Shown: positions 1-8,384, counted from the first letter of the stretch. The stretch is 17,022 nt of DNA from Clostridia bacterium (GCA_900757905.1 CAAEPN010000124.1:1-17022); one strand, 5' to 3'. Notes: generated by a model not told the origin, from the letters alone. Made by a program: numbers and translations.

Positions 1-631
1 AGTCGGAAAAGGCGACCGTGCCGCCCGAAAGGCGCATCTGTCCGATAAGACCTCCAGCGTAGGCCGTACCGGAGGAGGTTTGCGCGGTCACATTGCCGAG
101 CGCTTCACAATTTCGGATGTAAGCGTCGCCGCGTCTTGCCGACGTATAATAGCCGCACAAAAGACCGGCAAACAGCTCTTCCTCTTTGCTGTCGGTGACG
201 CTTAAATCACCCACCAACACGATATTCAAAAAGCTTGCCTTATTTGCATTGCCGAACAGACCGGCATAGGCCGTATCGGTAAAGGTCGGCACCGCTTCAA
301 AGCGCACCGGATAGCCTTGACCGTCGTATGTACCCGAAAAGGGATTTTCCGCCGTACCGATCGGAGCAAACGCCGTTAAAGCGATTGGCGCTGTTTGGCG
401 GTAATAGGCCGAGGCATAGGCGGTGTCGCCTGCGTTTATACGGTCTGCAATGTGCAAAAGCTCGCTTTCACTGCCCACAAGATAGGGATCTTCGGCAGTT
501 CCCTCGCCTTGCAGAGAGTCAAACATAGACGAGATATCCGATTGTACCGGCGGCGCGGCATCGGCGTACAGAAAAGCGCCGAAAGCGACGGCAAGAGAAA
601 CCGTTGCAGCGGCAAAGCATTTGAAGCTCAT
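1..631 (-). CDS. Secreted GLUG-repeat-like surface protein, N-terminal part (3' end outside window)
   Basis: The reverse strand is open from an ATG at 631 to the window edge, giving 210 codons with no stop. AAAGGAG lies 6 bases before the ATG. The first 26 residues form a signal peptide (MSFK, then a hydrophobic stretch ending FLYADAA), so export is expected. The mature part starts with GEGTAEDPYLVGSESELLHI, the usual opening of clostridial cell-surface proteins carrying GLUG-type beta-helix repeats. It is followed by a repeat unit (IGTAENPFSGTYDGQGYPV, then AYAGLFGN) and a second one (AYAGGLIGQ). These repeats are found in adhesin-like and cell-wall-associated proteins; no enzyme domain is visible in the part present. 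The gene follows gpmI on the same strand with a strong hairpin between them. The function is unknown and the C-terminal anchor or partner domains lie outside the window. Confidence 0.75.
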   Translation of the reverse strand, partial: MSFKCFAAATVSLAVAFGAFLYADAAPPVQSDISSMFDSLQGEGTAEDPYLVGSESELLHIADRINAGDTAYASAYYRQTAPIALTAFAPIGTAENPFSGTYDGQGYPVRFEAVPTFTDTAYAGLFGNANKASFLNIVLVGDLSVTDSKEEELFAGLLCGYYTSARRGDAYIRNCEALGNVTAQTSSGTAYAGGLIGQMRLSGGTVAFSD

Positions 632-660
632 GGAATTCTCCTTTCGAGAGAATAGGCGTT

Positions 661-693
661 CGCTCTGCCCTGACGGAAAATCAGAGCAGAGCG
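661..693 (-). terminator. Strong hairpin between gpmI and the secreted-protein gene (terminator-like, no U tract)
   Basis: A 13-base-pair stem with a 7-base loop sits 12 bases beyond the gpmI stop codon. On the leftward transcript every position pairs, with a single G-U wobble; on the rightward strand the same position is a C-A mismatch. That asymmetry indicates the structure acts in the RNA made from the gpmI strand. No T-run follows the stem, so it may be a processing or mRNA-stabilising 3' structure, or a partial attenuator, rather than a classical intrinsic terminator. Confidence 0.5.
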
Positions 694-705
694 GTATCTA
701 TCGTG

Positions 706-2367
706 TTATTTCTTTAATTCGATCATGCTTTCATCCCAGAAATCAGGCGCTTTGAAGCCCATGAGATTGACAAGCGTTGCGGCGATGTTGGAAAGGCCAT
801 ACGAACCTTCGGTCTTGACGGTATAGTTATCCGCGCCGAAATTATCGTAAATAATGCACGGAACGGGGTTTAACGTATGGCTGGTCTTTGCCTTGTAGTG
901 GCCGTCCTTATCGACCTTGGGCTGCTTGGTCTTTTTGTCAAGCTCATACATTTCGTCGGCGTTGCCATGGTCAGCCGTGATGATAGCCACGCCGTGAACC
1001 TTATCGATTTCCGGAAGCAGTCTTGCAAGGCACAGATCGAGCGATTCCATAGAAACAATGGTAGCAAGGTAATTGCCGGTATGACCGACCATATCGCCAT
1101 TCGGGAAATTGACGCGCATAAAGCGGTATTTGCCCTCGTCGGCCACTTCGATAAGACGGTCGGTAATTTCGGCGCACTTCATCCACGGGCGCTGCTCAAA
1201 CGGGACGACGTCGGACTTGATCTCTTCGTAGCACTCGGTCTTTTCGTCAAACTTGCCGCTGCGGTTGCCGTTCCAGAAATAGGTCACATGACCGAATTTC
1301 TGCGTTTCGGAGAGCGCATACTGCGTCACGCCGGTATTGGCAAGGAATTCGCCCATGGTACCGGTAATTTCGGGCGGGCTGACAAGATAACGGGACGGGA
1401 TATGCAGATCTCCGTCGTATTCGAGCATACCGGCATAGGTGACCTTCGGGAAGCGGACACGGTCAAATTTATCAAAATCGGTCTCTTCGAAGGCTTTGGA
1501 AATTTCGATAGCGCGGTCGCCGCGGAAGTTATAGAACACGACGCTGTCGCCGTCCTCGATCGTGCCGAGCGGCTTGCCGTCCTTTGCGATAATGAAAGGC
1601 GGCAGGTCTTGGTCGATGCAGCCGGTCTCCTTGCGGTATTCGGTAATGGCTTCTTCAGCCGAAGCAAACTGTCTGCCCTCGCCGAGAACATGCGTGTGCC
1701 AGCCTTTTTCGACCATCGGCCAGTTGGCGCCATAGCGGTCCATGGTGATGTTCATTCTGCCGCCGCCGGAGGCGATCTTCGCGTCGAACGAAGCGTCGTT
1801 TAATTCGCCAAGGAAGGCTTCAAACGGAACGACATAATCAAGTGCCGAGGTTTCGCCGACATCGCGGCCGTCAAGAAGGATATGAATGCGAACGGTATGC
1901 ACGCCCTCTTTTTTTGCCTGAACAAGCATAGCCTTTAAGTGGTCGATGTGGGAATGCACGTTGCCGTCCGAGAAAAGGCCGATAAAGTGAAGCGTCTTGC
2001 CGGTATCCTTGACCGAAACGATTTCTTTCCAAGCCTTGGAGTCAAACATTTTTCCGCTTTCAATGGAGTTGGAAACGAGCTTTGCGCCCTGTGCAAAGAC
2101 CTGACCGGCGCCGATGGCGTTATGGCCGACCTCAGAGTTACCCATATCGTCGTCGCTCGGAAGTCCGACAGCCGTACCGTGCGCTTTGAGCTTTAACATG
2201 GGATACTTTTCCATGAGCATATCAAGCGTCGGAGTCTTGGCGTTTTTAACGGCGTTGCTGGCCGTGTCGGGCGCAAGACCTACGCCGTCCATGACGATAA
2301 TAAAGACGGGACGCTCGGAATTTTCGGCGTCATTGTTTACAAATTTGATTCTTTCAAGTTTGCTCAT
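706..2367 (-). CDS. gpmI: 2,3-bisphosphoglycerate-independent phosphoglycerate mutase
   Basis: This cytosolic glycolytic enzyme interconverts 3- and 2-phosphoglycerate using two Mn ions and a phosphoserine intermediate. Family residues are all present: Asp27 in VFIIVMDGVG, the nucleophile Ser78 in MGNSEVGHNAIGAG, LLDGRDVGETSA near residue 165, Asp425 and His429 in NGDMVGHTG, Asp466 and His467 in ITADHGN, and His497 in KTSHTLNP. At 553 residues it is about 40 longer than the common 510. The extra length lies in an 18-residue N-terminal extension and in a charged loop at about 477-492. GAGGT lies 9 bases before the ATG. It starts 36 bases after the mreB stop with no promoter visible in the gap, so the two are probably co-transcribed. 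In this lineage the enzyme may also matter for metabolism of stored 3-phosphoglycerate in spores, as known in Bacillus. Confidence 0.95.
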   Translation of the reverse strand: MSKLERIKFVNNDAENSERPVFIIVMDGVGLAPDTASNAVKNAKTPTLDMLMEKYPMLKLKAHGTAVGLPSDDDMGNSEVGHNAIGAGQVFAQGAKLVSNSIESGKMFDSKAWKEIVSVKDTGKTLHFIGLFSDGNVHSHIDHLKAMLVQAKKEGVHTVRIHILLDGRDVGETSALDYVVPFEAFLGELNDASFDAKIASGGGRMNITMDRYGANWPMVEKGWHTHVLGEGRQFASAEEAITEYRKETGCIDQDLPPFIIAKDGKPLGTIEDGDSVVFYNFRGDRAIEISKAFEETDFDKFDRVRFPKVTYAGMLEYDGDLHIPSRYLVSPPEITGTMGEFLANTGVTQYALSETQKFGHVTYFWNGNRSGKFDEKTECYEEIKSDVVPFEQRPWMKCAEITDRLIEVADEGKYRFMRVNFPNGDMVGHTGNYLATIVSMESLDLCLARLLPEIDKVHGVAIITADHGNADEMYELDKKTKQPKVDKDGHYKAKTSHTLNPVPCIIYDNFGADNYTVKTEGSYGLSNIAATLVNLMGFKAPDFWDESMIELKK

Positions 2368-2403
2368 TTTGATTACCTCTATATTTATAATTTTTTTGGC
2401 AAT

Positions 2404-3423
2404 TTAAACTTTTTTGACCTCGGTCAAGACGCTTTTAAGGCTGCGCGTGGAGATGATCTTGACGATTCCGTCCGCCACCGCGTCAAGCGGATGTTTGGCA
2501 AGCGTTACGGAAAGTCCGGTCTTTTCCTCAACCAAAAGCGGAAATCCGGCAAGCAGCGAACCGCCGCCGGCAAGCGTGATACCGTTGTCGTACAGATCAG
2601 CGCAAAGCTCGGGCGGCGTAATTTCCAAGGTCGCACGGATAACATCGATCATCGCGCCGAGCGGCTCGCGCATAGCTTCGCGCACCTCGCGCGCATAAAT
2701 ATTGAACACCGACGGCAGTCCCGTTCCGAGATTCCGTCCGCGCACCTCAAGCATTCCGATGTCGGTCGATTCATGTGCCGAACCGATTTCGGTTTTGATA
2801 TTTTCTGCGGTGTTTTCGCCGATAAGAACATTGAATTTTTTGCGGATGTATTCTGCGATAGCCTTATCACAGGCGTCGCCGGCCACGCGCAAGGATTTGG
2901 ACAGCGCCACGCCGCCGCCGGTTACTACCGCGACCTCCGTCGTGCCGCCGCCGATATCGACGATCATATTGCCTTTCGGCTGACGGATAGCGATTCCTGC
3001 GCCGATAGCCGCCGCGACCGGTTCCTCCACAAGCGCCACACCCGAAGCGCCGGCTTCGACTGCGGCGTTTTCCACCGCGCGCTGCTCGACCTCCGTAATG
3101 CCATACGGAATGCAGACAATAACCTTTGGCTTTGCAAACAGCGACGAACGCATAGCGCGGCCGATGAACAGCTTCATCATGGCAAGCGTTAATCCGAAAT
3201 CGGCGATAACGCCGTCCTTTAACGGTTTGACCGTCGTGATTCCATAGGGCGTTTTACCGATCATGCGCTTGGCCTCCGCGCCGACGGCAATCACGCGGTC
3301 GCTCGCAAGGTCATAGGCCACCACAGACGGCTCACGGATGACGATTCCTTTTTCTTTTGTACAGACAAGGCAGTTTGCCGTGCCGAGATCAATGCCGATG
3401 CAAGCGCCTTCCATAACGGACAT
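2404..3423 (-). CDS. mreB: MreB/Mbl-family actin-like rod-shape protein
   Basis: This is a bacterial actin of 339 residues, the usual length, expected to form membrane-bound filaments that direct lateral cell-wall synthesis. The actin-fold nucleotide motifs are in order: phosphate-1 loop IGIDLGTAN (about 9-17), the MreB signature VKPLKDGVIADF (about 65-76), phosphate-2 loop IVDIGGGTTEVA (about 154-165) and the adenosine motif LAGGGSLL (about 284-291). VEEPVAAAIGA, RVAGD and TEIGSA fit MreB rather better than Mbl. I place the start at the second in-frame ATG: the only Shine-Dalgarno (AAAGGA, 3432-3437) overlaps the first ATG (3432) and is 8 bases from the ATG at 3423. It lies between the DUF4011-like gene and gpmI, all on one strand; no mreC or mreD is present in the window. 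Confidence 0.92.
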   Translation of the reverse strand: MSVMEGACIGIDLGTANCLVCTKEKGIVIREPSVVAYDLASDRVIAVGAEAKRMIGKTPYGITTVKPLKDGVIADFGLTLAMMKLFIGRAMRSSLFAKPKVIVCIPYGITEVEQRAVENAAVEAGASGVALVEEPVAAAIGAGIAIRQPKGNMIVDIGGGTTEVAVVTGGGVALSKSLRVAGDACDKAIAEYIRKKFNVLIGENTAENIKTEIGSAHESTDIGMLEVRGRNLGTGLPSVFNIYAREVREAMREPLGAMIDVIRATLEITPPELCADLYDNGITLAGGGSLLAGFPLLVEEKTGLSVTLAKHPLDAVADGIVKIISTRSLKSVLTEVKKV

Positions 3424-3431
3424 GGGGCACA

Positions 3432-3437
3432 TCCTTT
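3432..3437 (-). promoter_or_regulatory. Ribosome binding site that decides the mreB start
   Basis: AAAGGA on the reverse strand overlaps the upstream ATG at 3432, which it therefore cannot serve. It stands 8 bases from the ATG at 3423, so that is the initiation codon. Confidence 0.65.
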
Positions 3438-3455
3438 CAAATAGCTGATAGCATG

Positions 3456-3473
3456 TCAGAGCCGAAGCTCCGA
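3456..3473 (-). other. UUCG-tetraloop stem-loop in the mreB leader
   Basis: In the leftward transcript a 7-base-pair stem (one G-U wobble) closes a C(UUCG)G loop, the exceptionally stable tetraloop type. It ends about 18 bases upstream of the mreB Shine-Dalgarno. The opposite strand has a C-A mismatch and no special loop, so the structure fits RNA in the mreB direction. No U-tract follows. A role in 3'-end protection of the upstream message or in mreB leader folding is only inferred. Confidence 0.4.
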
Positions 3474-3521
3474 CCGGACTTCAGTGCCTTTGCGTAAAAA
3501 GCGCTATGAAGTCATTTTTTC

Positions 3522-3552
3522 CGTTTCCGGAGGATTTCATTCGCCGGAAACG
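3522..3552. repeat. Inverted repeat across the stop codon of the DUF4011-like gene
   Basis: CGTTTCCGG and CCGGAAACG form perfect 9-base arms separated by 13 bases. The repeat overlaps the last codons and the TGA stop of the leftward gene. In the leftward RNA it is followed by A-rich sequence rather than U, so it is not a standard terminator in that direction. In the rightward direction TTTTCC follows, but no rightward gene ends there. Confidence 0.4.
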
Positions 3553-6500
3553 TTTTCCTCCCAAACGGCGTCAAGCGGCGAAACGAGCGTACACGGCACG
3601 CCGGCTTTACTTAGCCGATCGCACCGGCACAAACGTTCAAACAAATCATTTTCACCGGTGATGTCGTACATATATGCCGCGCGGCTTTCCGGGTCGAACG
3701 CGTCTGCGCCGCAGGCAAACCGGCCGAGTGCCGGAACGCTTCCCTTGTGCGCTTTAAGCAGTGCTTCGCAAAGCACGGATTCTTCCGAAAGCGCCGACGC
3801 GTAAAAAGGCGTTACCTGTTCGGCGGCAAAGCGGAGCGCATAATACAATTCACGCGCGGCCGTCTGACGTCTGCCGAATAAATCAAGCTCTTTTGCCGAA
3901 AGCGACGTAACGAACACAGCCTGTCCGCTCACGGCGGCAAGCGACGCTTCGAGCGCTTTGGAAAACTCCTCTGCATTTCCCATGCAGAATGCGCGACACA
4001 GATTACCCTCGGTATCGGCAGCCGCGCCGAAGGAAAAGACTGCATAAGCAAAGCTTTCATAACAAGGCTCATATGCGTCGCGCACAGTAACAAGTCCCGA
4101 TTCGATACAGCCGCGGACATTTTTATCGTTTTCCGCCGTCACGCATAGGAGATGACGGATATATGCGCACTGTCCGTGCGTAAAGGCAAAGATAGCGGTA
4201 GCTTGGCCGTTTTTGGCAAATTCAAGTGCCTTCGCCACGCATAATTCCGCTTCGGCCGGATTGGCAAGATCGGCGGCAAAACGCATAGCGCCATTGACCA
4301 TGACGGCCGAAACCGACGTTTTTCGCGTCAAAATGTGCGACAAAACATCGCTTTCTCCCACAAAGGCCGCACGCTTTGCGCCGGAAGCAAGAAGCATATT
4401 CGCGGTAACCGAAGCGCGGCGCGTATGGGAAAGTAACAGCGTGCGGCGCACCGCTCCCACGGCTTCCAAGGCGAGCGATGAATGGGAGGAGTCGTCGCAG
4501 ACAGCCACCTCCGCCACGCATTCGCCGCGCGTAAACGCACCGAGATCTTCCGCGTGAACAAGAAGGATCGGAAAAACACGAAGCAGATGTTTTTTATGCT
4601 TGGCGGCAAAAGCGCTTGCCGAAAGCGCACGGTCGGCTTCCAAAAGCGAAACGAGGTTTTCGGTCTCATCGTAATGCTTGACGCGCTGACGGTGGGTCTG
4701 CAACGCCGTTTCAAGCGCAAGGGAAGCGCTCTTTTCCGCAAGAGCCGGATACTTTTCTTTGGCGCGCAGAATGGCGGCACGGTCGGTATCCAAAGCGCTT
4801 TTGTGAATGAGGAAACGAGCCGCCGGAAGTAACAGCGACGACGCAAATAACCGATCGGTGCCGGGCTTTACGCCGGTTTCGCATAAATAGCTGCAAAAGG
4901 CCGGAAGAAACGGCTCTGCCGCTCTTTTTGCATCTAACCAGTTCACCCACGACGTTAGCGCCGGGAGGTTTTCATCGACGCGCTTGAGATAAGCGGAAAG
5001 TCCGTCGTAATGGAGAATACCCGTTTCAAAGTGTAATAACCGGAAATCCGCGCCGATAAGCAAGGCAAGTTTGTTTAACATGCACTCGTTTTCGGAATAG
5101 ACCTGGGCAAAGCGCGCGCGCGCAAAGGTCAGTTTTTTGGAAAGCGCCGGGTCTGCGCCAAGCCGCGCAATAAACGAAAACAGTCTTGCAAGACGCGCGT
5201 CGGTACGTCTTTCATCGGCCGCGTCCGCTGGATATAGTTTCGCTAACACGTTCTTTAGTTCGCTCACCAAAAACGCAAGCGATTCGGCGTTCTCATCGGC
5301 CGGCTCGTCCGAACCGACCATTTTTTCCTTGCGGTACTCATCAAGGAGCTTATAAATATCGGAAACCGGGTGTTTGGCAAATTCAGCACGGTTTTCCGGC
5401 GAAACGTACTGCAAAAGCACGTCCTTGTGATTCTTTTTAACTAAAAACTTTTTGATAAAATTCGTTTTGTCGTCTTTTTCGCCCTGGTAGCCGGAAAGCA
5501 AGGAATCAACGTCCTCAAACAGCTCCGGCGAGAAAAAGCGAAGCTGGTATTCGATATTTTCCATGCGTTTTTTGGCATGGCTGCGGCGCGATTCGCCGTC
5601 GGCAAAGGCGCTTAGCCCATTGGTCGCAAAATCGGCCGGAATATCGTATTCGCGCGCCGAGATAAAAAGCTTGTACAGCTCGTTTAGCGCATACAGTCCG
5701 GCAAGGTCAGTAATATCCGAAATACGTATGCCGAGCATGGGAGAAATCTCAAAAAAGGTTTCACGGTATTCGGAAAGCGCCGGCAGGATACGCGCGATAA
5801 ACTCGTACACCTCATGCAAGACTGCGTCGTCCGGCATGTTTTCCGGATCAAGCGCATAAAGCGGATGCGTTTTTAAAGGCGCTGAGTCCGAAAGAGACGC
5901 TTCGCCAAGCGTCGCGCGTGCCGTTCTTACAAGGCGCTCCGCAAGGTCGAACAGCGCGTCTAACTTTTCGCCGTTCAGATTTTCGGCGGCCGCTTTTTCG
6001 ACAGGCAGCAAAGCGGCGCTTTCGGACGCGTCATAGGCGTTGTCGAACGATTCGATAAGCTCAAGAAGCGATACGCCGAGCGACGGATCCATCTCCGTCA
6101 CACGCTTTGCATAGCTTTTTAAACGTGTTGCGGTCTCCTCAAATTCGCCGCGAACCACCGGGGCGGCCGAGGTGCGCTCCAGATCGGAAAGCGCGGCAAG
6201 GCGCTCCTTGACCGCATTGATCATATCCTCCGGCGAACGGCATTTTCCAAGGTCAAGCACGGTTTCGGAAAGTCCGGCTTTTTCAAAGGCTTTTGCCGCA
6301 AAATTTAGGAATCCGCAGTCATCCGAGACCGCAAGCGCGGTCTTGCCTTCGGCAAGGGCAAATGACGCGGCATTTACCAAGAGATCTTCCTTATCCGCAG
6401 TACTTCCGCCCGAAATAACGGCGTTTCCGTCGTATAATAACGCCCGTTTGACAGTTTCCGGCGCATAGCGCACAAACGGCTGCCATACGCTTTCTTCGGG

Positions 6501-8384
6501 CATATCTTGATTCGTTTCCGGCGTGCCGGTCTTTGCAAGAACTTCTTCAAAGCTCTTGTTTTTTAACATGGTACGCGCGTGTTGACCGATGTCGTTCCAA
6601 AGTATGTAATCGGCAAGGTCTGCCTTGATGAGCGCCGTTTCACGAATTACACGGAGCTCGGAATATTCGTCGTTATACCCGGCTTTAGCCGCTTTTTCGA
6701 AGAAAGCCAATATCTCAGGGATGCTGTCCGGTTTGCCGTCGGACGGCAATTTCACGCCAAGGCAGGACGCGGCAAGGCTGTTCAGAATCGGCGCGCCGTT
6801 CTCCGGGCAGAACCGGTAATCGAAATTTCGCGCAAGAGACACGCGCACAAAGGCAAGCGGCAGATAGCGCGTTTCGCCGGTTTCGCGTTCGCAAAGGCGG
6901 AGAAAACCGGCAACGGCATAGTTTTCAAAGCCGGCGGCTTTTCCAAAGGTCATGCGCGAGACTCTTTCGTGAAACGACTTTTCATAAAGTCCCGAAACAA
7001 TATATTTTTTCTCGGATATGCGTGCGCGGAATGCGGCAAATGCGGCGCGGACTTCTTCCAATTCCGCTTTGTTGTAGGCAGTCACGCGTTCGTCCTTTAA
7101 GGCAAAGGACGCAAAATCATCCGACAGTCCGGCAAAGCGCGACGGCTTTTCGCTGATCTCCATCGGGCCTATGACAACGCTTTGCGCACCGACAAGCTCC
7201 TGCGGTGGGAAGTCCACAAGCGGAATCACGTCATAGCCGCCGAAATCGCCCGACAGCGCCTTAAAAATACGGCTGCCGGAAAGGCCGTTATATAAGTTTG
7301 CCAAAACGCCGCGCGCAGTGACGCTTTCGGCGCTTTTCGGCAAAGCCGTTTCCTCCGCTTCGGCATAAAAAGGCATGACGCCGTCAGCACGGGCTTCGGC
7401 AATATCCAAAAGCACAATGAGTTTCGTGCTGACCTTGGAAAAATAGCCGTGCGCCTCGGCGGCGGCAAGAGAGACATCGATGCTTTGCGCCGACGAGAGT
7501 ATCGCCGGGTCAAATAAGATAAGCTCCCCGTTTTCAAGCATGGCACGCAGCTTGGAAAGGCTTTCCGAAGCCGTACTCACGCCGGATTTCATCTCGCAGA
7601 CGCGAACGCCGCAGAAAAGGCTCACCGCGCCCGAAAGATTGGTGGCGAACGCCGTCACCGGCGCAAAGCCGCTTCTTTCGGCGGCAGCGCAGAAAAGCAG
7701 CGCAAGCTCCATTGGTGTTGCCGCAACCGAATTCGGAATACATAACGCCGTATGGCTCTTGATACGCTGACGGCGTTCCGGCGAATAGGAATCGCGCGCG
7801 GCGCATATCATGCTGGCCGCACGGATATTTTTAACGATGTCCGTAAGAGACGCGACATTGTCGGCAAGCGCCGAAAAAGGCATATACGGCTTAACGGACG
7901 CGGAAAGCGTGTCGACCGCCTTGCAGTCGGGACACACGAAAGCGGCAAGCGTTTCCGGGTGGTTTTCGATTCCTAACCATTCGTCATGCGGCAAAAGCTG
8001 AATTTTGGCGTCGGCCGCGACGCAGATATCGTCCACAGCCGCGCTTACCGTCAAAACCGCGTCGGCAGGCGCTGCAAGAGAATTCAAAAAAGCATAGCTT
8101 ATCTCAAAATCCGGCGCAGAAAAACGGATCAGCGCGGTACGCTCTTCGCTTTCGCCGCACAAGCGGAAATTGAACGAAGAAAACGAAATGCGCGGATATT
8201 CGAACACGATATTTTCGCCGCAGCGGCATACCGCTTCGAGCGTAAGCGTAAAATTTGCTTCGGGAAGATCGGTAAGCGTGACCGACGAAAGCGGCAGAGC
8301 GCCGGAGGCCGCCATGGCGGCAGAAAAGACCGCGCCGGTCTGCAAAGCGATATTCGGTTTCAGATTACTGTATCCGTTGGTCAT
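3537..8384 (-). CDS. Large DUF4011 / SF1-helicase-like protein with eroded catalytic motifs (apparent pseudo-enzyme)
   Basis: The 1,615-residue protein has no signal peptide or membrane helix. Its layout follows the large DUF4011 helicase family: beta-sandwich (about 5-150) ending PHDEWLGIENHPETLAAFV; transglutaminase-like region (about 195-260); DUF4011-like region (about 480-620; PLAFVRVSL, APILNSLAASCLGVKLP); SF1 motor from about 640; a long helical insert (about 745-1270); Vsr-like tail (about 1535-1608). Active-site residues are missing throughout. Walker A, normally GPPGTGKSQ, is GGSTADKED (659-667), followed by the family-like LAEGKTALAVSDD. The motif II DEAS is DDSS (1297-1300). The QGDERD and TRA motifs are unrecognisable, and the transglutaminase Cys and His are absent. 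Start: GGGAG is 8 bases from the ATG at 8384; the ATG at 8435 has no ribosome site. The open frame argues against simple decay. Function is unknown; a scaffold or binding role is inference. Family assignment is by pattern recall, not search. Confidence 0.75.
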   Translation of the reverse strand: MTNGYSNLKPNIALQTGAVFSAAMAASGALPLSSVTLTDLPEANFTLTLEAVCRCGENIVFEYPRISFSSFNFRLCGESEERTALIRFSAPDFEISYAFLNSLAAPADAVLTVSAAVDDICVAADAKIQLLPHDEWLGIENHPETLAAFVCPDCKAVDTLSASVKPYMPFSALADNVASLTDIVKNIRAASMICAARDSYSPERRQRIKSHTALCIPNSVAATPMELALLFCAAAERSGFAPVTAFATNLSGAVSLFCGVRVCEMKSGVSTASESLSKLRAMLENGELILFDPAILSSAQSIDVSLAAAEAHGYFSKVSTKLIVLLDIAEARADGVMPFYAEAEETALPKSAESVTARGVLANLYNGLSGSRIFKALSGDFGGYDVIPLVDFPPQELVGAQSVVIGPMEISEKPSRFAGLSDDFASFALKDERVTAYNKAELEEVRAAFAAFRARISEKKYIVSGLYEKSFHERVSRMTFGKAAGFENYAVAGFLRLCERETGETRYLPLAFVRVSLARNFDYRFCPENGAPILNSLAASCLGVKLPSDGKPDSIPEILAFFEKAAKAGYNDEYSELRVIRETALIKADLADYILWNDIGQHARTMLKNKSFEEVLAKTGTPETNQDMPEESVWQPFVRYAPETVKRALLYDGNAVISGGSTADKEDLLVNAASFALAEGKTALAVSDDCGFLNFAAKAFEKAGLSETVLDLGKCRSPEDMINAVKERLAALSDLERTSAAPVVRGEFEETATRLKSYAKRVTEMDPSLGVSLLELIESFDNAYDASESAALLPVEKAAAENLNGEKLDALFDLAERLVRTARATLGEASLSDSAPLKTHPLYALDPENMPDDAVLHEVYEFIARILPALSEYRETFFEISPMLGIRISDITDLAGLYALNELYKLFISAREYDIPADFATNGLSAFADGESRRSHAKKRMENIEYQLRFFSPELFEDVDSLLSGYQGEKDDKTNFIKKFLVKKNHKDVLLQYVSPENRAEFAKHPVSDIYKLLDEYRKEKMVGSDEPADENAESLAFLVSELKNVLAKLYPADAADERRTDARLARLFSFIARLGADPALSKKLTFARARFAQVYSENECMLNKLALLIGADFRLLHFETGILHYDGLSAYLKRVDENLPALTSWVNWLDAKRAAEPFLPAFCSYLCETGVKPGTDRLFASSLLLPAARFLIHKSALDTDRAAILRAKEKYPALAEKSASLALETALQTHRQRVKHYDETENLVSLLEADRALSASAFAAKHKKHLLRVFPILLVHAEDLGAFTRGECVAEVAVCDDSSHSSLALEAVGAVRRTLLLSHTRRASVTANMLLASGAKRAAFVGESDVLSHILTRKTSVSAVMVNGAMRFAADLANPAEAELCVAKALEFAKNGQATAIFAFTHGQCAYIRHLLCVTAENDKNVRGCIESGLVTVRDAYEPCYESFAYAVFSFGAAADTEGNLCRAFCMGNAEEFSKALEASLAAVSGQAVFVTSLSAKELDLFGRRQTAARELYYALRFAAEQVTPFYASALSEESVLCEALLKAHKGSVPALGRFACGADAFDPESRAAYMYDITGENDLFERLCRCDRLSKAGVPCTLVSPLDAVWEENVSGE

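Noticed and set aside
877..1803. Long rightward open frame of 308 codons opposite gpmI
   Set aside because: It lies wholly antisense to the well-conserved gpmI gene, has no ribosome site and reads as the mirror of its codon pattern; a shadow.
2491..3192. Rightward open frame of 233 codons opposite mreB
   Set aside because: Antisense to conserved actin motifs, with no family resemblance and no ribosome site.
3537..8384. The DUF4011-like gene as a pseudogene
   Set aside because: No frameshift or stop over 1,615 codons, recognisable domain order throughout, and promoter plus ribosome site in place; loss is confined to catalytic motifs.
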